In this document: positions 18,175-27,907 of the stretch, in pieces
Position numbering within the stretch: position 1 is the first letter of the stretch
Layout: each line of letters opens with the position of its first letter
Source of the DNA: Chara braunii
Lineage: Eukaryota; Streptophyta; Charophyceae; Charales; Characeae
Assembly: GCA_003427395.1 (NCBI GenBank)
Contig: BFEA01000221.1
Location: forward strand, 1,190,272 to 1,218,239
DNA: 27,968 nt
Direction of reading: 5' to 3'
Translations under genes and position numbers: made by a program
The notes under the pieces: model-generated
The model's database searches: none
Told to the model about the DNA's origin: nothing
The model's input: only the letters and a program-made list of their open reading frames with translations

Positions 18175-19560
18175 TTAACTTGTATTGTTTGTTTCTTTTT
18201 TAAAGTTTTTGTCTTTTGTTATTGAATCGATATCATCTTCTTCCATTGTATCTGTAGTTGCGTAAGTTGGTCGGTTTGGTTGGACTTCTGTTGCTCGTTT
18301 TCTTGTGATATGATAAACTTTTATGTTCAAGTATACAAAACGATTAAAAATAGGCATGATATTGTAATATTGAAGGAAAACTGTTTGAATATTTATGTTG
18401 TTATGTAGTAAATCTTGAAGATTGCGAAATGGTTTGAACAATGGTAGAGTCAGTTGAGCATGACAAGTTAATGTTTATGGTGTTTTGTATATTTCATAAA
18501 GAGGAATTAGAGATCCTGATGGAATATTTGAAATTCGTGGAATTCTATATTATTCAAGGCATTTCGATTTGTATAATGGGTGATCCTTTGTGAACATTAA
18601 ATCATTTGCGAAAGACAAAATATGATTTTTTCTAAAATAATGTGAAGTGAATTCATAGAGACAAAATGATGATAAAGAATGTGGCCGAAATTTTTAATCG
18701 TTTAAAAGATGAACGACTGTGTAAACATCATTGTCGTGTTCTATGGTGCATTTCGTTTCTGTGTTTTATAAAAGTTGTTTAAGAATTTGATGAAGGTTCA
18801 AAAAAGTCTAATAATGACTTGTGTAAGCACAAGATTGTCTAATTATATATAAAGCACATAATGGACCAGCAACTTTTTATTTGTTTATCATTATGAATAT
18901 TTGTGACGTTAATCCTCTACGTGTTTTTGTAATTGGAAGCATTGATTCGTCTTTCTCTGTTTGTTTTTTTCGTTCTTATCTTGCATCGCAGACAACTGAT
19001 TGTAGAGCAACATTGCAATTGATTTTATATTGGTCTTTTGTAGTGTATCTACAAGCGTAATATATACGATCGCAAACTTCAACACCTCCGAATAAGGGTT
19101 GTATATTGTGGTTGCATTTAAATGTTGCTCGAATAATTTCGTTGTCCTTATTAATGTATTCGTGTCATAAAGTGTGTTGTAATTCAATGTCGGAAGGCGT
19201 GAGTATGATATGTTTTTTATGTGTTCGAGGATACAAGTATTGACAAATTTTATCTGTTTTTGTGCATCGTGATTGTTTGAAACATGATGTCATATGTGCC
19301 CAATGATGAGTTTATACGAGGTAAAGAAGTAGACATGTATTTGATTTGAAATAATCACTCTGAAATTGATTGTGAGTTGGGTTTGGTGACATATTGAGAA
19401 GTAGTTGTGAACATTCATTTAAGTGAATTGAGTCTTCTATAATTTTACTGTAAGTATTTGAAGGAAAATCTTGATTTTGTAATAAAACTAATGTATCATT
19501 TTTTGTTGTTTTGAAAATGCTTTTGCGTTATAAGTATTGAGAGCTTACTTTTGATTCACA
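18175..19560 (-). pseudogene. Rep catalytic-tyrosine region and central domain
   Basis: One frame runs through the whole segment with about ten stops. It reads HMTSCFK (conserved CFK), YINKDNEIIRATFKCNHNIQ (the N-xx-I-x-x-N-x-DI block), then YYACRYTTKDQ: tyrosines at 19057-19062 and 19045-19047 are spaced as in two-tyrosine Rep proteins, with the following Lys kept. Next come RRGLTSQIF, VAGPLCALYIIR, FRPHSLSSFCLYEF and LTLPLFKPFRNLQDLL, all blocks found in the same order in Helitron proteins between Rep and helicase. Several stops replace residues that are usually Gln or Tyr, consistent with single substitutions. Confidence 0.85.
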
Positions 19561-19564
19561 TTTT

Positions 19565-20600
19565 TCACGTAACCCACTTATTGTTTTTTTTGAAATGTTT
19601 TGGGTCTTGATTTTTTTTCAAAGGTGATCGATATGAGTTATTATTTATTTGAATTGCAACGTGACACGGTCCTTCAGCATGGCAAGTGAAACATGGTAGG
19701 TTAGTGATTGCATGTGGACTTGAAGTTGTAACAATAGTATCAACAGAATTTGTGATAATGTTGTTCGTGTTAGGAGTAAATTTTTGAATTAGATCGAAAA
19801 TATTTATAGTTGGAGGGACATTTTTTAGCCAAATTATGCAATGAAGATGTAATGTTCCTCGTCCTTGTGTTTCTACAATGCCATAATAAGCATACACGTG
19901 TTCAAATAATCCTCCTCTTGGTGATGGTTTTTGTGTTTTTTTATTAAAACCAATGATCGTTTTAAAAAATATGTTTAATAAACGATTAAATAGTCTTGCT
20001 GATGCAATGTTATCAACCATTGAGATTGATTTGAGTTGAGATAATGGTATGTGTGGTGTATATTGAAATGCATTTAAAAAGTTTGCTACATTTAAAATGT
20101 ATGCGTATGATACAAATGTTAATGACATATCTGTTTTAGGTGTTATGGTTAGGAAAAAACTTGGTTGGTCGAAACGATCACACGTGGCGAATACTTCTTG
20201 TCGTCGAGCACGACGTTCAACATTGCTTTTTCAAATGTATTATGCACTACATTCGACAGTTTTAATGAATGTATTTATTGTATCTGGAATAGGAAATGGT
20301 GAATGTCCGCAAAGTCGTCGTCGATTGTTTTCTAAGTCGAGTTCCAATTCTTCTGTTGTTATATTTTATATTGGTTTATGTGTTAAAAGACGAAAATTAC
20401 ATGTTATGTTTGTCATTATGTAACCTTTATCAAGTGGTAGCTTATCAAATAAGGCTAACACATAGTGATGATCTTGTGAAAAAATTTTATGACTAAGTAG
20501 GCAATAATATTTGACACAAAGTTTTTTTGACACATGTATTCTTCGATCGAGTTTTTTGGTAAAACCTCTTAGGAAAAAGGTGAGAAAATATTTTAGCATC
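19565..20600 (-). pseudogene. Helitron_like_N (HUH endonuclease) part
   Basis: The segment 20599-20366 has SHKIFSQDHHYVLALFD, typical of the start of this domain (R/HKxFQDPxYxxFLFD). A second frame continues from about 20370 to 19565. It includes EVFATCDRFDQPSFFLTITP (the G-x-PTFFxT element) and then AYYGIVETQGRGTLHLHCII. HLH at 19841-19849 is the metal-binding HUH motif, followed by a WL. Two stops (TGA 20231-20233, TAA 20240-20242) lie between. A CFTC-HxxGPCH stretch near the end is a possible metal site. Confidence 0.88.
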
Positions 20601-21016
20601 TAATGTTCGGATCAAATGTATTTGCAAATTTTTAATAAAAAATTATTGTAAAAAGGCATGCATTATTATTTGTTTCTCTACAAAATTATCTATTGTTGTT
20701 GTTGAATGACTGAAAATTATAGGTTTTTCTATATATGTTTTTTCATCAGAACAATCAGTAGCAGCATTTATAGCGTTTTGCTAGTTATCTATATTTTTAG
20801 CTGTATGTCCATAATTTATATGATCAATTACTGACGCAGGGATAAAGTCATCTGTTTATTTTCAAATTTTGTCAAGTGCCGATTTATTCAATTCTATATC
20901 ATTATACATAATTTATAAAATGAAAGTAATTTTAAGACAACATTATGTCGTATTATATGTATTTTTTTTATTCGTGTAAATTGACCATTTGTAAAAGGTC
21001 CTGCTAAAATTATTCT

Positions 21017-21640
21017 CTAAATCGTGTCTGTGTTCAGTTTGCGTGATAATAAGTTATTGGCGGTCCTAAAATAACATAAAAAAAACAATAAATGAGATTG
21101 AATAGAACCATGTAAGCCGCCATGCATAATTCTTGTTTGTGCTGAAATAGTTATAAGACTTGTCATTACTATTTCAGGCCATGTTGGAGAAGGAATTGTT
21201 GGTGGTAAACGACGAATAAAAAAATGATTAGCAATTACGAATTTTGAGAGTTGTAGTTTATTTGGTTTTTGAAATAATGATTTGTTGCATTGTACGCATA
21301 TATCAAATGTTATACCTGTATCAGTGATTTTTATGCCTGCTCTTGAAGGCATCATATTGGTGAATGCTGGTGCAATATTTGAGCAATCAGAGTATTGTTT
21401 TAAAGGTATTGGTAGGTTGTCTTCTGAACAGTATAGGCATTTTTGCATTCGTTGCAATCTTTCATTATCTCTTATAAAATAAGTGAATAAATGAGATTAT
21501 AGTTAAAATTTATCGCATACACAACATATGCCTTCCACTAGAGGAAATGGATTTAGATTTTTTATCAACTCTTCTTAAATTTGTTGTTTTTTTTCTTATG
21601 TAATAGTTTGAAAGCCTGAAGAAAAGTCTATGGTATTCGA
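21017..21640 (-). pseudogene. N-terminal DUF6570-like Cys-rich region of the Helitron protein
   Basis: The open part (21457-21017) contains KCLYCSE, ICVQCNKSL and then FVIANHFFIRRLPPTIPSPTWPE cut short here to its key pattern: N-x-x-x-x-R-x-LPP followed by PTWPE. This is the CxxC, then N-G/P-x-LPxxL-x-LTxxE signature of the DUF6570 domain that often precedes Helitron_like_N. Farther 5', in another frame and with stops, NPFPLVEGICCVCDKF supplies the preceding CxxC. The downstream aromatic block ends at 21017. Confidence 0.75.
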
Positions 21641-22389
21641 TGATTGTTAACGTGCAAGTATTTTTAAACGTATGTGTTTAATTGGAATTCCTTTTAACTT
21701 AGGTTGTTTTTTTTTTATGTTTTTGTTTTTTTATGTTTTTATGTTTTTCATATTGTTGTGTTTTTTTGTTGTGATATGCAAGACGTCTTTTTTTTGAAAT
21801 GTGGTGTTTATTAATATAATATGTTTGACGTTAATTTTGTAAATTTTTTTGTTTTTCTACTTCATTATTATTATATGTTTATCATTTTTTTTTTAAACGT
21901 TTCTTTTTTGCATTTATTGTTTCATTATGATATATTTCTCTAAGTTTATATAAATATTCTTCTTTCTCTCTTATTAAATCATTTATTATATAATTTATGC
22001 AATTATGATTGATTATATTTATTTTGTTTTGTTATATAAAATGCTGCAAATTATAAATAAGAATAAAATTTTTCAAATATAAACGTGTATATTTTAAAGA
22101 AAATAAATATGAAACTTACCTCAAAGGTAATTCTTGAGTGTTTGGCATAATATATCATACAAAAAAATCAATCAATCATATATTCAAAGAAAAAAACAAT
22201 AAAGAAAAACATGAATAAATGTGTTTCTGTGTGTATGTGTGAGAAATAAAGAAAAATAAATAAAAAGATAGAAGGGAACATAGAAGGAAGATGAAAGGTG
22301 AAGAAAAAAAAAAAGTTAGAAAAGAAAAAAAAAAGAAAAAAAAAAGGAATAAAATTTTTAAAATATATATTTAAAAAAAAATAAAAAAA
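21641..22389. other. Very A/T-rich stretch between the Rep relic and the hAT element
   Basis: Mostly T runs, then A runs (from 22200). No recognisable domain. It may be the Helitron's 5' leader or an intron-like spacer. Confidence 0.4.
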
Positions 22390-22397
22390 TTGATATG
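22390..22397. repeat. Target-site duplication, left
   Basis: TTGATATG abuts the CAG terminus and is repeated without change at 23135-23142. Confidence 0.85.
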
Positions 22398-23134
22398 CAG
22401 GGTTGCCAGCGTTCGGGACGGGCCGAATGCCCGAACCCGAATGCCCGAACGTACAGGACCCCTTCGGAAGACGTTCGGCCGTTCGGGCCGAACGCGGCCA
22501 AAAAAAAAAAAAAAAAAAAAAAAAAGGTTTTCAAAATTTTCGAAACAAATATATTTTAGGGAGAAAAATAAACTAAACAACATTTGTCTGGGCACTACCT
22601 CCAAACTTTTTACCAAATTTGAATGAAAAATCAGATACAGACAATAAAGACTGTGATAAAAATAAGAAAAAATAAAAAAAGAATTAAAATGATTGAGTGT
22701 GCCAACACCTTTTCGACACTGCCATCTTTGCCGATTTTTAATTATTTTTTGGCATTGACAAATGCCCTGAAAATTTACAGATATGTAGTTTATATACTCA
22801 ATAACTCATTAAAAAGTTTTCAAAAACTAATAAAATTTTTTAGGCCCCGAAATAAAGTGAAAACAAAAAGTAAAAAGTGAAAAAAAAACAAAATAGTGAG
22901 TGGGCGAGCACGTTTTGACACCCCCATCTTTGACGATTTTTAATGTTGTTTTGGCTTAGCAAAATGGCTTCAAAATTTATAGGCGTGTAGGTTACATCAT
23001 AGAGACCTCACAGAAAAAAATTCAGAAAAAAAACTTATTTTTAGGCCCCGAACCTGGAGGTGTTCGGCCCCCGAACGGGACCCCGAACGTCCAAACATTC
23101 GGGGGGTCCCCGAAGGTTCGGTCAGGTAATCCTG
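22398..23134. mobile_element. Non-autonomous hAT-type transposon
   Basis: The 8-bp sequence TTGATATG occurs immediately outside both ends (22390-22397 and 23135-23142), the target-duplication length of hAT elements. The ends are CAGGGTTGCC and, as reverse complement, CAGGATTACC: 8 of 10 identical, with the CAG start and the GTTGCC typical of hAT termini. Both subterminal regions (22408-22495 and 23045-23125) are packed with GTTCGGG/CCCGAAC-like words in both orientations, as expected for transposase-binding subterminal repeats. At 737 bp with no transposase ORF it must have been mobilised in trans. The interior is A/T-rich and partly duplicated. Confidence 0.85.
22700..23055 (+). repeat. Internal duplication of the hAT element, about 203-bp period
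   Basis: The blocks CACTGCCATCTTTGCCGATT, TTTAATTATTTTTTGGC and TTTTTTAGGCCCCGAA at 22716-22850 recur as CACCCCCATCTTTGACGATT, TTTAATGTTGTTTTGGC and TTATTTTTAGGCCCCGAA at 22918-23050. The second TTAGGCCCCGAA leads into the right subterminal region. Confidence 0.7.
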
Positions 23135-23142
23135 TTGATATG
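23135..23142. repeat. Target-site duplication, right
   Basis: TTGATATG directly after the CTG terminus. Exact identity with the left copy suggests the hAT insertion is younger than the surrounding stops. Confidence 0.85.
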
Positions 23143-24170
23143 CATATATTTTAGGGGAAAAAAATTCAAATGAGTAGTAATACAAGAATGATTGAAAAAT
23201 GTATTGTTTTTAAAATTTATATTAAATATGAAAAATATGAATTTAGTCTTTGCTTATCATAGTCGATGAATCTTTATACTCAATCAGAGGTATCATGACC
23301 ATTTTTTTATTGGAGAAAGCGGGAAGTAATTTGCTGAAGAATTAGCTATAATTGATATTTGATCTTCTGTCTGTGTATTTTTGTCATGTAGCTCCTTATT
23401 TCTTTGTATATATAGAAAACACGAATCACAAGTATTTGTTGTTGTTATTATTTTTTGAATATCTAATAATATTTGAAGATGTCGCATGGTTTGAATGTAG
23501 TCTTTCACAAATCAATTGACACCTTTGATTGTTTGAAGACATGTTGTAGCACTTTGAAATAGATATATAGAAATATATATCGATATTCTATTTTATAATT
23601 GTTTATCTGCAACACACAAACAAAAGATAATCATTCAAATATATTTGTCAGTTTTTTATTTTTTATATATATATATATTTTTTTAATAAACTTGATTTTT
23701 ATTTTTTTAATTTCATATAAGTTTTTTTAATGAGCAAAAGTTAAATAATTTAATAAAGAAAGAGGAGGAAAAAGATAGAAAAGTAAGGGAGAAAAAAAAA
23801 AAAAACAGTGAGTCAAAAAAAAAAGGGAGTAAAAAAAAAAGAATATAAAATGAGTGTATGCATTTGTTAAAAAAAATATATGTTAAATTTGTCGAAAAAT
23901 AGGGAGTTTTTTAAAAATTAGAATTTGATTGTAAAATGTAGATGTCATTTTTTAATTGGATATGTATGAGTTAGAGTTACATAATTCAAAAATGAGAGCA
24001 GTGAGAATAACTAAAGAAAAAAGAAACAAAGAAACTTCACTTGAATATATTTTTGTTTTGAATATCATTAAATTTAGACGAAATGTTGTGCAAAATACAA
24101 GTACTATGACTATAATAAAGACAAAAGTGAGTTATGTGAAAGAAAAAGCGAGTGTTGTGTTGGTTTTCTA
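23143..24170. other. A/T-rich stretch; weak minus-strand ORF
   Basis: A 71-codon minus-strand frame (23508-23293) is compositionally plausible, with a helical N-terminal half (YIQTMRHLQILLDIQKII) and a TCDSCF motif, but I recognise no family. It lies between the OB-fold relic and the Rep relic on the same strand, so it could be another worn piece of the Helitron. The rest is A and T runs. Confidence 0.3.
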
Positions 24171-24175
24171 CACAA

Positions 24176-24365
24176 TATCAAACCTTGTCATCATACTGGT
24201 ACTAATATCAAACTTTGCCTACATAAGATCAAACCTTACTTACATAGTTCGAGACACCATAGTGCTACCAACATCAAACATTGCTCAAATAGTAAGAGAC
24301 CTTGCCTACATAGTTTTAGACTTTGCTCACAAGTTTTCGACGTACCTACATACTATTGGACCTTG
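24176..24365 (+). repeat. 21-bp minisatellite inside an open frame
   Basis: Nine diverged copies of a unit close to ATCAAACCTTGCCTACATAGT start about every 21-22 bases (24177, 24207, 24228, 24249, 24270, 24292, 24314, 24335 and a partial copy). Because 21 is a multiple of three, the frame 23956-24366 stays open and translates to a 7-residue repeat (SNFAYIR, SNLTYIV, SNIAQIV, RDLAYIV). I do not think this proves a protein. Confidence 0.65.
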
Positions 24366-24549
24366 ACATATAAAAAAATAGGGAGAAAAAAAAAAAATAA
24401 TAATAATAAATAGAGAGAGAGAGAGAGATGAGGCTGAGTTTGTGACATTTATGCCTAACAAAAGACTACTGAGTTGCGACTTTTAAATTTGACAATGATT
24501 TTTTTGCTAAATAACTAGTTTTTTTTTTCATAACTGCAGTTTTCTTCTT

Positions 24550-25430
24550 TGCAATTTAAGGAGTCGTAAAATTCATTTGCATTTTCGTCTCTTGATGGTT
24601 CCTAAGCTTGAAATATCATTTGAACTTCCTCCATTGTCGACATCGTTGATGCTTGCTGTTTGATTTGAAGTCATTGGCAACAAAGTGTTTGTACTTGTCG
24701 TGAATATTGGGGTTGCACCACCTGCTTTAGTCGTTAAGCCTTGAGCAACTGCTTCATCGATTATAGTGTATTTGTTTTGTCACTTATTTGCTGTATTGTT
24801 TGTGTTGTTGGTAATAAAGTATGACAATGTAGTTTATGATCTGTTATAATCGTTGTCGTATGATTCAGAGTTACAAATGATGTTGATGCTAAATGTTGAA
24901 ACCTATTTATTTGTGGTGCTAACTTTGGCATCGGATTCATGGATCTTATATTTATGTTAAAACATGTCATTTGTGGGTAACCAAATCTAATAAGTTTTGT
25001 GCATCATTTAAATATAATGGAAGATCCAATTGTCGGCAGTTCATGTTGCAATGTCAAATCATAAATTGTTGTTTTTCTTAATAATGGTAGGATATCAAAG
25101 CGAGCAACTGCATCTTTATCTTGTAAAGTTGCATGGACAACTTGAACTGCGTCTAGCTGATCTATGTCGCCCAAGTAAAGATCAAATAATTGCTTGTTTA
25201 AATATTCTCTTGTTTTTATGTTTACTAGTAATCATTTTTCAACGATGATCCATGATGTATCTTTTCCAATTTGATGATGTAGTCGAGAATCTCTTTTGTG
25301 GTAGTATGAATGATTTGTCGTGTGCGAGTTTGTTTTTCATCTGAGGTTCGAAGCTGGTCTAGATATCGTGGCAACTGGTTGTTTGTACTTGTTGTATTTA
25401 TCTTCGTCTCTCACAAACCTATAAAAACAT
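24550..25430 (-). pseudogene. Possible RPA1-like OB-fold protein relic
   Basis: The minus strand opens after a 3' splice-like TTTTTATAG near 25420 with a hydrophilic segment (QLPRYLDQLRTSDEKQTRTR, then TKEILDYIIKLEKIH). After a frame change it has KDTSWIIVEK, a stop, NKQLFDLYLGDIDQLDAVQ, ARFDILPLLRKTTIYDL and IGSSIIFK. The pattern W-I-x-V, then LF-x-x-L-x-D, V-x-x-x-T/A, F-x-x-L-x-x-x-x-x-Y resembles the single-stranded DNA-binding OB folds of RPA1 and the RPA-like proteins found in many plant-type Helitrons. The frame continues with one TGA to a TAA at 24761, and a Ser/Thr-rich tail follows in another frame to about 24585. Its position 5' of RepHel on the same strand supports the idea. The family call is from pattern only. 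Confidence 0.35.
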
Positions 25431-25539
25431 CAAAACATAAATGAAAAAGAAAAAAACAAACCACAATATATGTTTATCTTTAGTGTGGGGAAGTAGTTCA
25501 ATTAAAAAATTAATGCATGAAAGAAAAAAAAATAATCAA

Positions 25540-26260
25540 GTGTTTCTTAGGGGTTTTGCTTATGTCTTAGAGTTTCTAGTTGAAGCCTTCACTTAGGGCT
25601 TTTAGTGAAAAAATATTTACAATCAAGTAGGGGTTTTATAAACTTTGGCTATGTCTTTTATCTTTTAGTTACAACATTTTCATAATGTGACTTGTATTTT
25701 TTTGGTGTGTTTTTGTATCTGTGTGTTAGGGGTTTTATCTTTCAAGTACAACCTTTGGACAAGATCTTTTCTTAGGGCTTTTGCTTATATCTTCCAGTTT
25801 TTAGATGAAGCCTTCACTTAGGGCATTTAGTGATCATCGTTTAGAATTAAATATGACCTTCAATTAAGGTCTTTGTCTTTTGGTCAGAAGTTCCACCTAT
25901 GGTTTTTGTTAGGGCTTGTATCTTTTAGTTACAACCTTTTGCATAAAGCCTTCACTAAGGGTCTTCCCATATGGCTTGCATCTTTCACTTATAAGACCTG
26001 CACTTAGGGTTTTCCCATATAACTTGCATTTTTCGCTTATATCCTTCACTTACGGCCAGATTGAGCCTGACATGCACTTAGGGCCTTTGTCTTTTGACTA
26101 GAACTTTGACATAGGTCCTTTGCTTAGGGCTTTCATATTTTAGTTACAACCTTTGCATAAGGCCTTCACTTAGGGTCTTCCCTTATGTCTTGCATCTTTC
26201 GCTTATAACCTTCATTTATGACCTTTAGTCAACTTGCGACTGCTACATAACAAAGTCAAT
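25540..26260 (+). repeat. Diverged short-period repeat region
   Basis: Phrases such as CTTTTAGTTACAACCTTT, CTTCACTTAGGGCTTTTAG, CTTCCCATATGGCTTGCATC and TTTCACTTATAA recur in shuffled order at spacings of roughly 45-60 bases. The same phrases reappear at 26570-27330 and 27900-27968, so all of this belongs to one satellite-like family. Confidence 0.7.
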
Positions 26261-26623
26261 TTTGTTTTTGAGAAATTAGAGTTTTTCACATGGTCAAAGT
26301 CTCCATGTAGGTGAAAGTTACAGTAGTGTTTTAAGAAATGTGTTTTGTAGTATGTGAGAACTTAGTCCACCAATGACGTGTATAACTTTCATTCAATTGC
26401 ATAAATAAAAAATAAAAAACAGTTTACATGTGTTTGTTTGATGTTTTGATTGTTTGAAGTCTGCTGAATAGTTATTTCTTCCTTTGTTTGTAAGCATGTG
26501 AATAAAGATATAATTTCGCACATTTAGTAAAGATACTATTTTGCACATTTCATATATGATATGGCTTCTACCTTTCAGCTATAGTTTTCATTTAAGACCT
26601 TTACTAAAACATTGAAATAATTG

Positions 26624-26670
26624 TGTGTGTGTGTGTGTATGTGTGTGTGTATGTGTGTGTGTGCGTGTGC

Positions 26671-26728
<58 letters not shown>

Positions 26729-26729
26729 N

Positions 26730-26824
<95 letters not shown>

Positions 26825-26825
26825 T
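26624..26825 (+). repeat. (GT)n(GA)n(GT)n(GA)n microsatellite
   Basis: About 200 bases of alternating GT and GA blocks with one N at 26730. The N is at a GA-to-GT junction, a likely assembly collapse. Confidence 0.95.
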
Positions 26826-27023
26826 GTCCTGCACTCTTCAGTTATAGCCTTCGCTTAAGGCTTTTAGTCAAAATCAATTAGAATAAGGCTTTTGTTTATG
26901 GCTTGTATCTTTCAGTTATAGCCCTCTGTTACGACCCTTAGTCAAACATAGAAACGATTGTGTGTGTTTGTGTGTGTGTGTGTATAATTTTCATTTAAGA
27001 CCTTTACTAAAACATAAAAATGA

Positions 27024-27134
27024 TTGGGTGTGTATGTGTGTGTGTATGTGTGTGTGTATGTATGTGTGTGTGTGTGTATGTATGTGTGTGTGTGTGTATG
27101 TGAGAGAGAGTGTATGTATGTGTGTGTGTGTGTA

Positions 27135-27181
<47 letters not shown>
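27024..27181 (+). repeat. (GT)n(GA)n microsatellite, second unit
   Basis: GT blocks interrupted by TATG, then about 40 bases of GA, at the same position in the unit as the tract at 26624-26825. Confidence 0.95.
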
Positions 27182-27184
<3 letters not shown>

Positions 27185-27338
27185 TGCACTCTTTAGTTAT
27201 AGCCTTCGGTTAAGGCTTTTAGTCAAAATCAATTAGAATGGGGTTTTTGTTTACGGCTTGTATTTTTCAGTTATAGCCATCTGTTACGACCCTTAGTCAA
27301 ACATATAAATGATTGTGTGTGTTTATGTGTGTGTGTGT

Positions 27339-27905
27339 ATCCCCCTCCCCGCCCCCTTGCAAGCGCTTCAGAATCAGCAGCACCTGCTGATGCTGATGCT
27401 GAGACTGGTGTTTCTGCTGCTGCTGTTGTACTGACTATAGTTGCTCGGTTAAAGCAACATTGAACACACTAACATGAGCAGATCCTAAACAAAACAAGTT
27501 TGTCTAAGTATGTTTGTGTTTGTTTGTGTGATCATGATGATCATGTATACGCGCATGTGTGTGTATGATGATAATGAGTGTGTGTCTGTTGCTTTGTGTG
27601 TTGTATATTTCCACCACTACAGCGCCTGTTCCACCTAGACGAGTAGATCCAAAATCGAAGCAGCTTTACCTCTATTGCAGACAATGAAGCACAGTTGAGA
27701 TGGGCCTATATTATTTTGTCTGTTCTCGTAATGATGCTCATTCGTGTGTACAAGAAGGAGGAGGAAGGATAGGGGTAAGGGGTGGAGTTTTATAGGAAGT
27801 GAGGGGTGGGGGAAAGAGAAGGGGTAGAGGAGGGAAGTGGGGGGGCAAAGAACAGAACAGAGGAAAGACAAACTTCGTTGCGTTCTCAATTTTGGGTTGT
27901 AAGAG
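27339..27905. other. Unique-looking stretch with a possible short exon
   Basis: After a pyrimidine-rich tract (27340-27358) the plus strand is open from about 27362 to a TGA at 27462, with an Ala/Asp-rich product (SESAAPADADAETG, then a hydrophobic end). A pyrimidine tract followed by AG is what a last exon would show, but GCTGCTGAT-type triplet repetition alone could produce it. From 27740 on the plus strand is purine-rich and unrecognised. Confidence 0.2.
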
Positions 27906-27907
27906 AT

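Larger units (their letters stand above)
16150..21640 (-). pseudogene. Helitron Rep-helicase (RepHel), degraded
   Basis: A minus-strand series of fragments, in the right order for one Helitron Rep-helicase protein: DUF6570-like domain (21640-21017), Helitron_like_N with HUH motif (20600-19565), two-tyrosine motif (19062-19045), conserved central blocks (18900-18300) and PIF1 helicase (17690-16150). Such proteins nick and transfer a single strand and unwind DNA during rolling-circle transposition. More than a dozen in-frame stops (TAA, TGA and TAG) and at least four frameshifts (near 19565, 17581, 16998 and 16815) show a dead, old copy. Even so, catalytic residues remain readable at every key motif. 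Autonomous RepHel proteins are usually 1,400 residues or more, and the span here of about 5.5 kb fits. Neighbours on the same strand are a Ulp1 protease relic 3' and a possible OB-fold relic 5'. I did not identify the 5' TC or the 3' hairpin-CTRR end. Confidence 0.9.
15140..25430 (-). mobile_element. Probable extent of the Helitron relic
   Basis: The span covers the protease relic, RepHel relic and OB-fold relic, all on the minus strand and of similar A/C-rich coding character, with a hAT insertion nested between the last two. True ends are unknown: I found no secure 5' TC terminus or 3' palindrome plus CTRR, so these limits only enclose the coding remnants. The OB-fold relic might belong to something else. 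Confidence 0.45.
26581..27338 (+). repeat. Tandem duplication (about 404- and 354-bp units) with compound microsatellite
   Basis: Unit 1 (26581-26984) and unit 2 (26985-27338) share the order TTTTCATTTAAGACCTTTAC, TAAAACAT, (GT)n, (GA)n, CCTGCACTCTT, AGTTATAGCCTTCG, TTAGTCAAAATCAATTAGAA, GCTTGTAT, TTACGACCCTTAGTCAAACA and a closing GTGTGTTT run. A partial third copy of the 3' end is at 27908-27968. The length difference is almost all in the microsatellite. Confidence 0.85.

Noticed and set aside
20097-20423. 108-codon plus-strand ORF
   Set aside because: Antisense to the Helitron_like_N coding relic.
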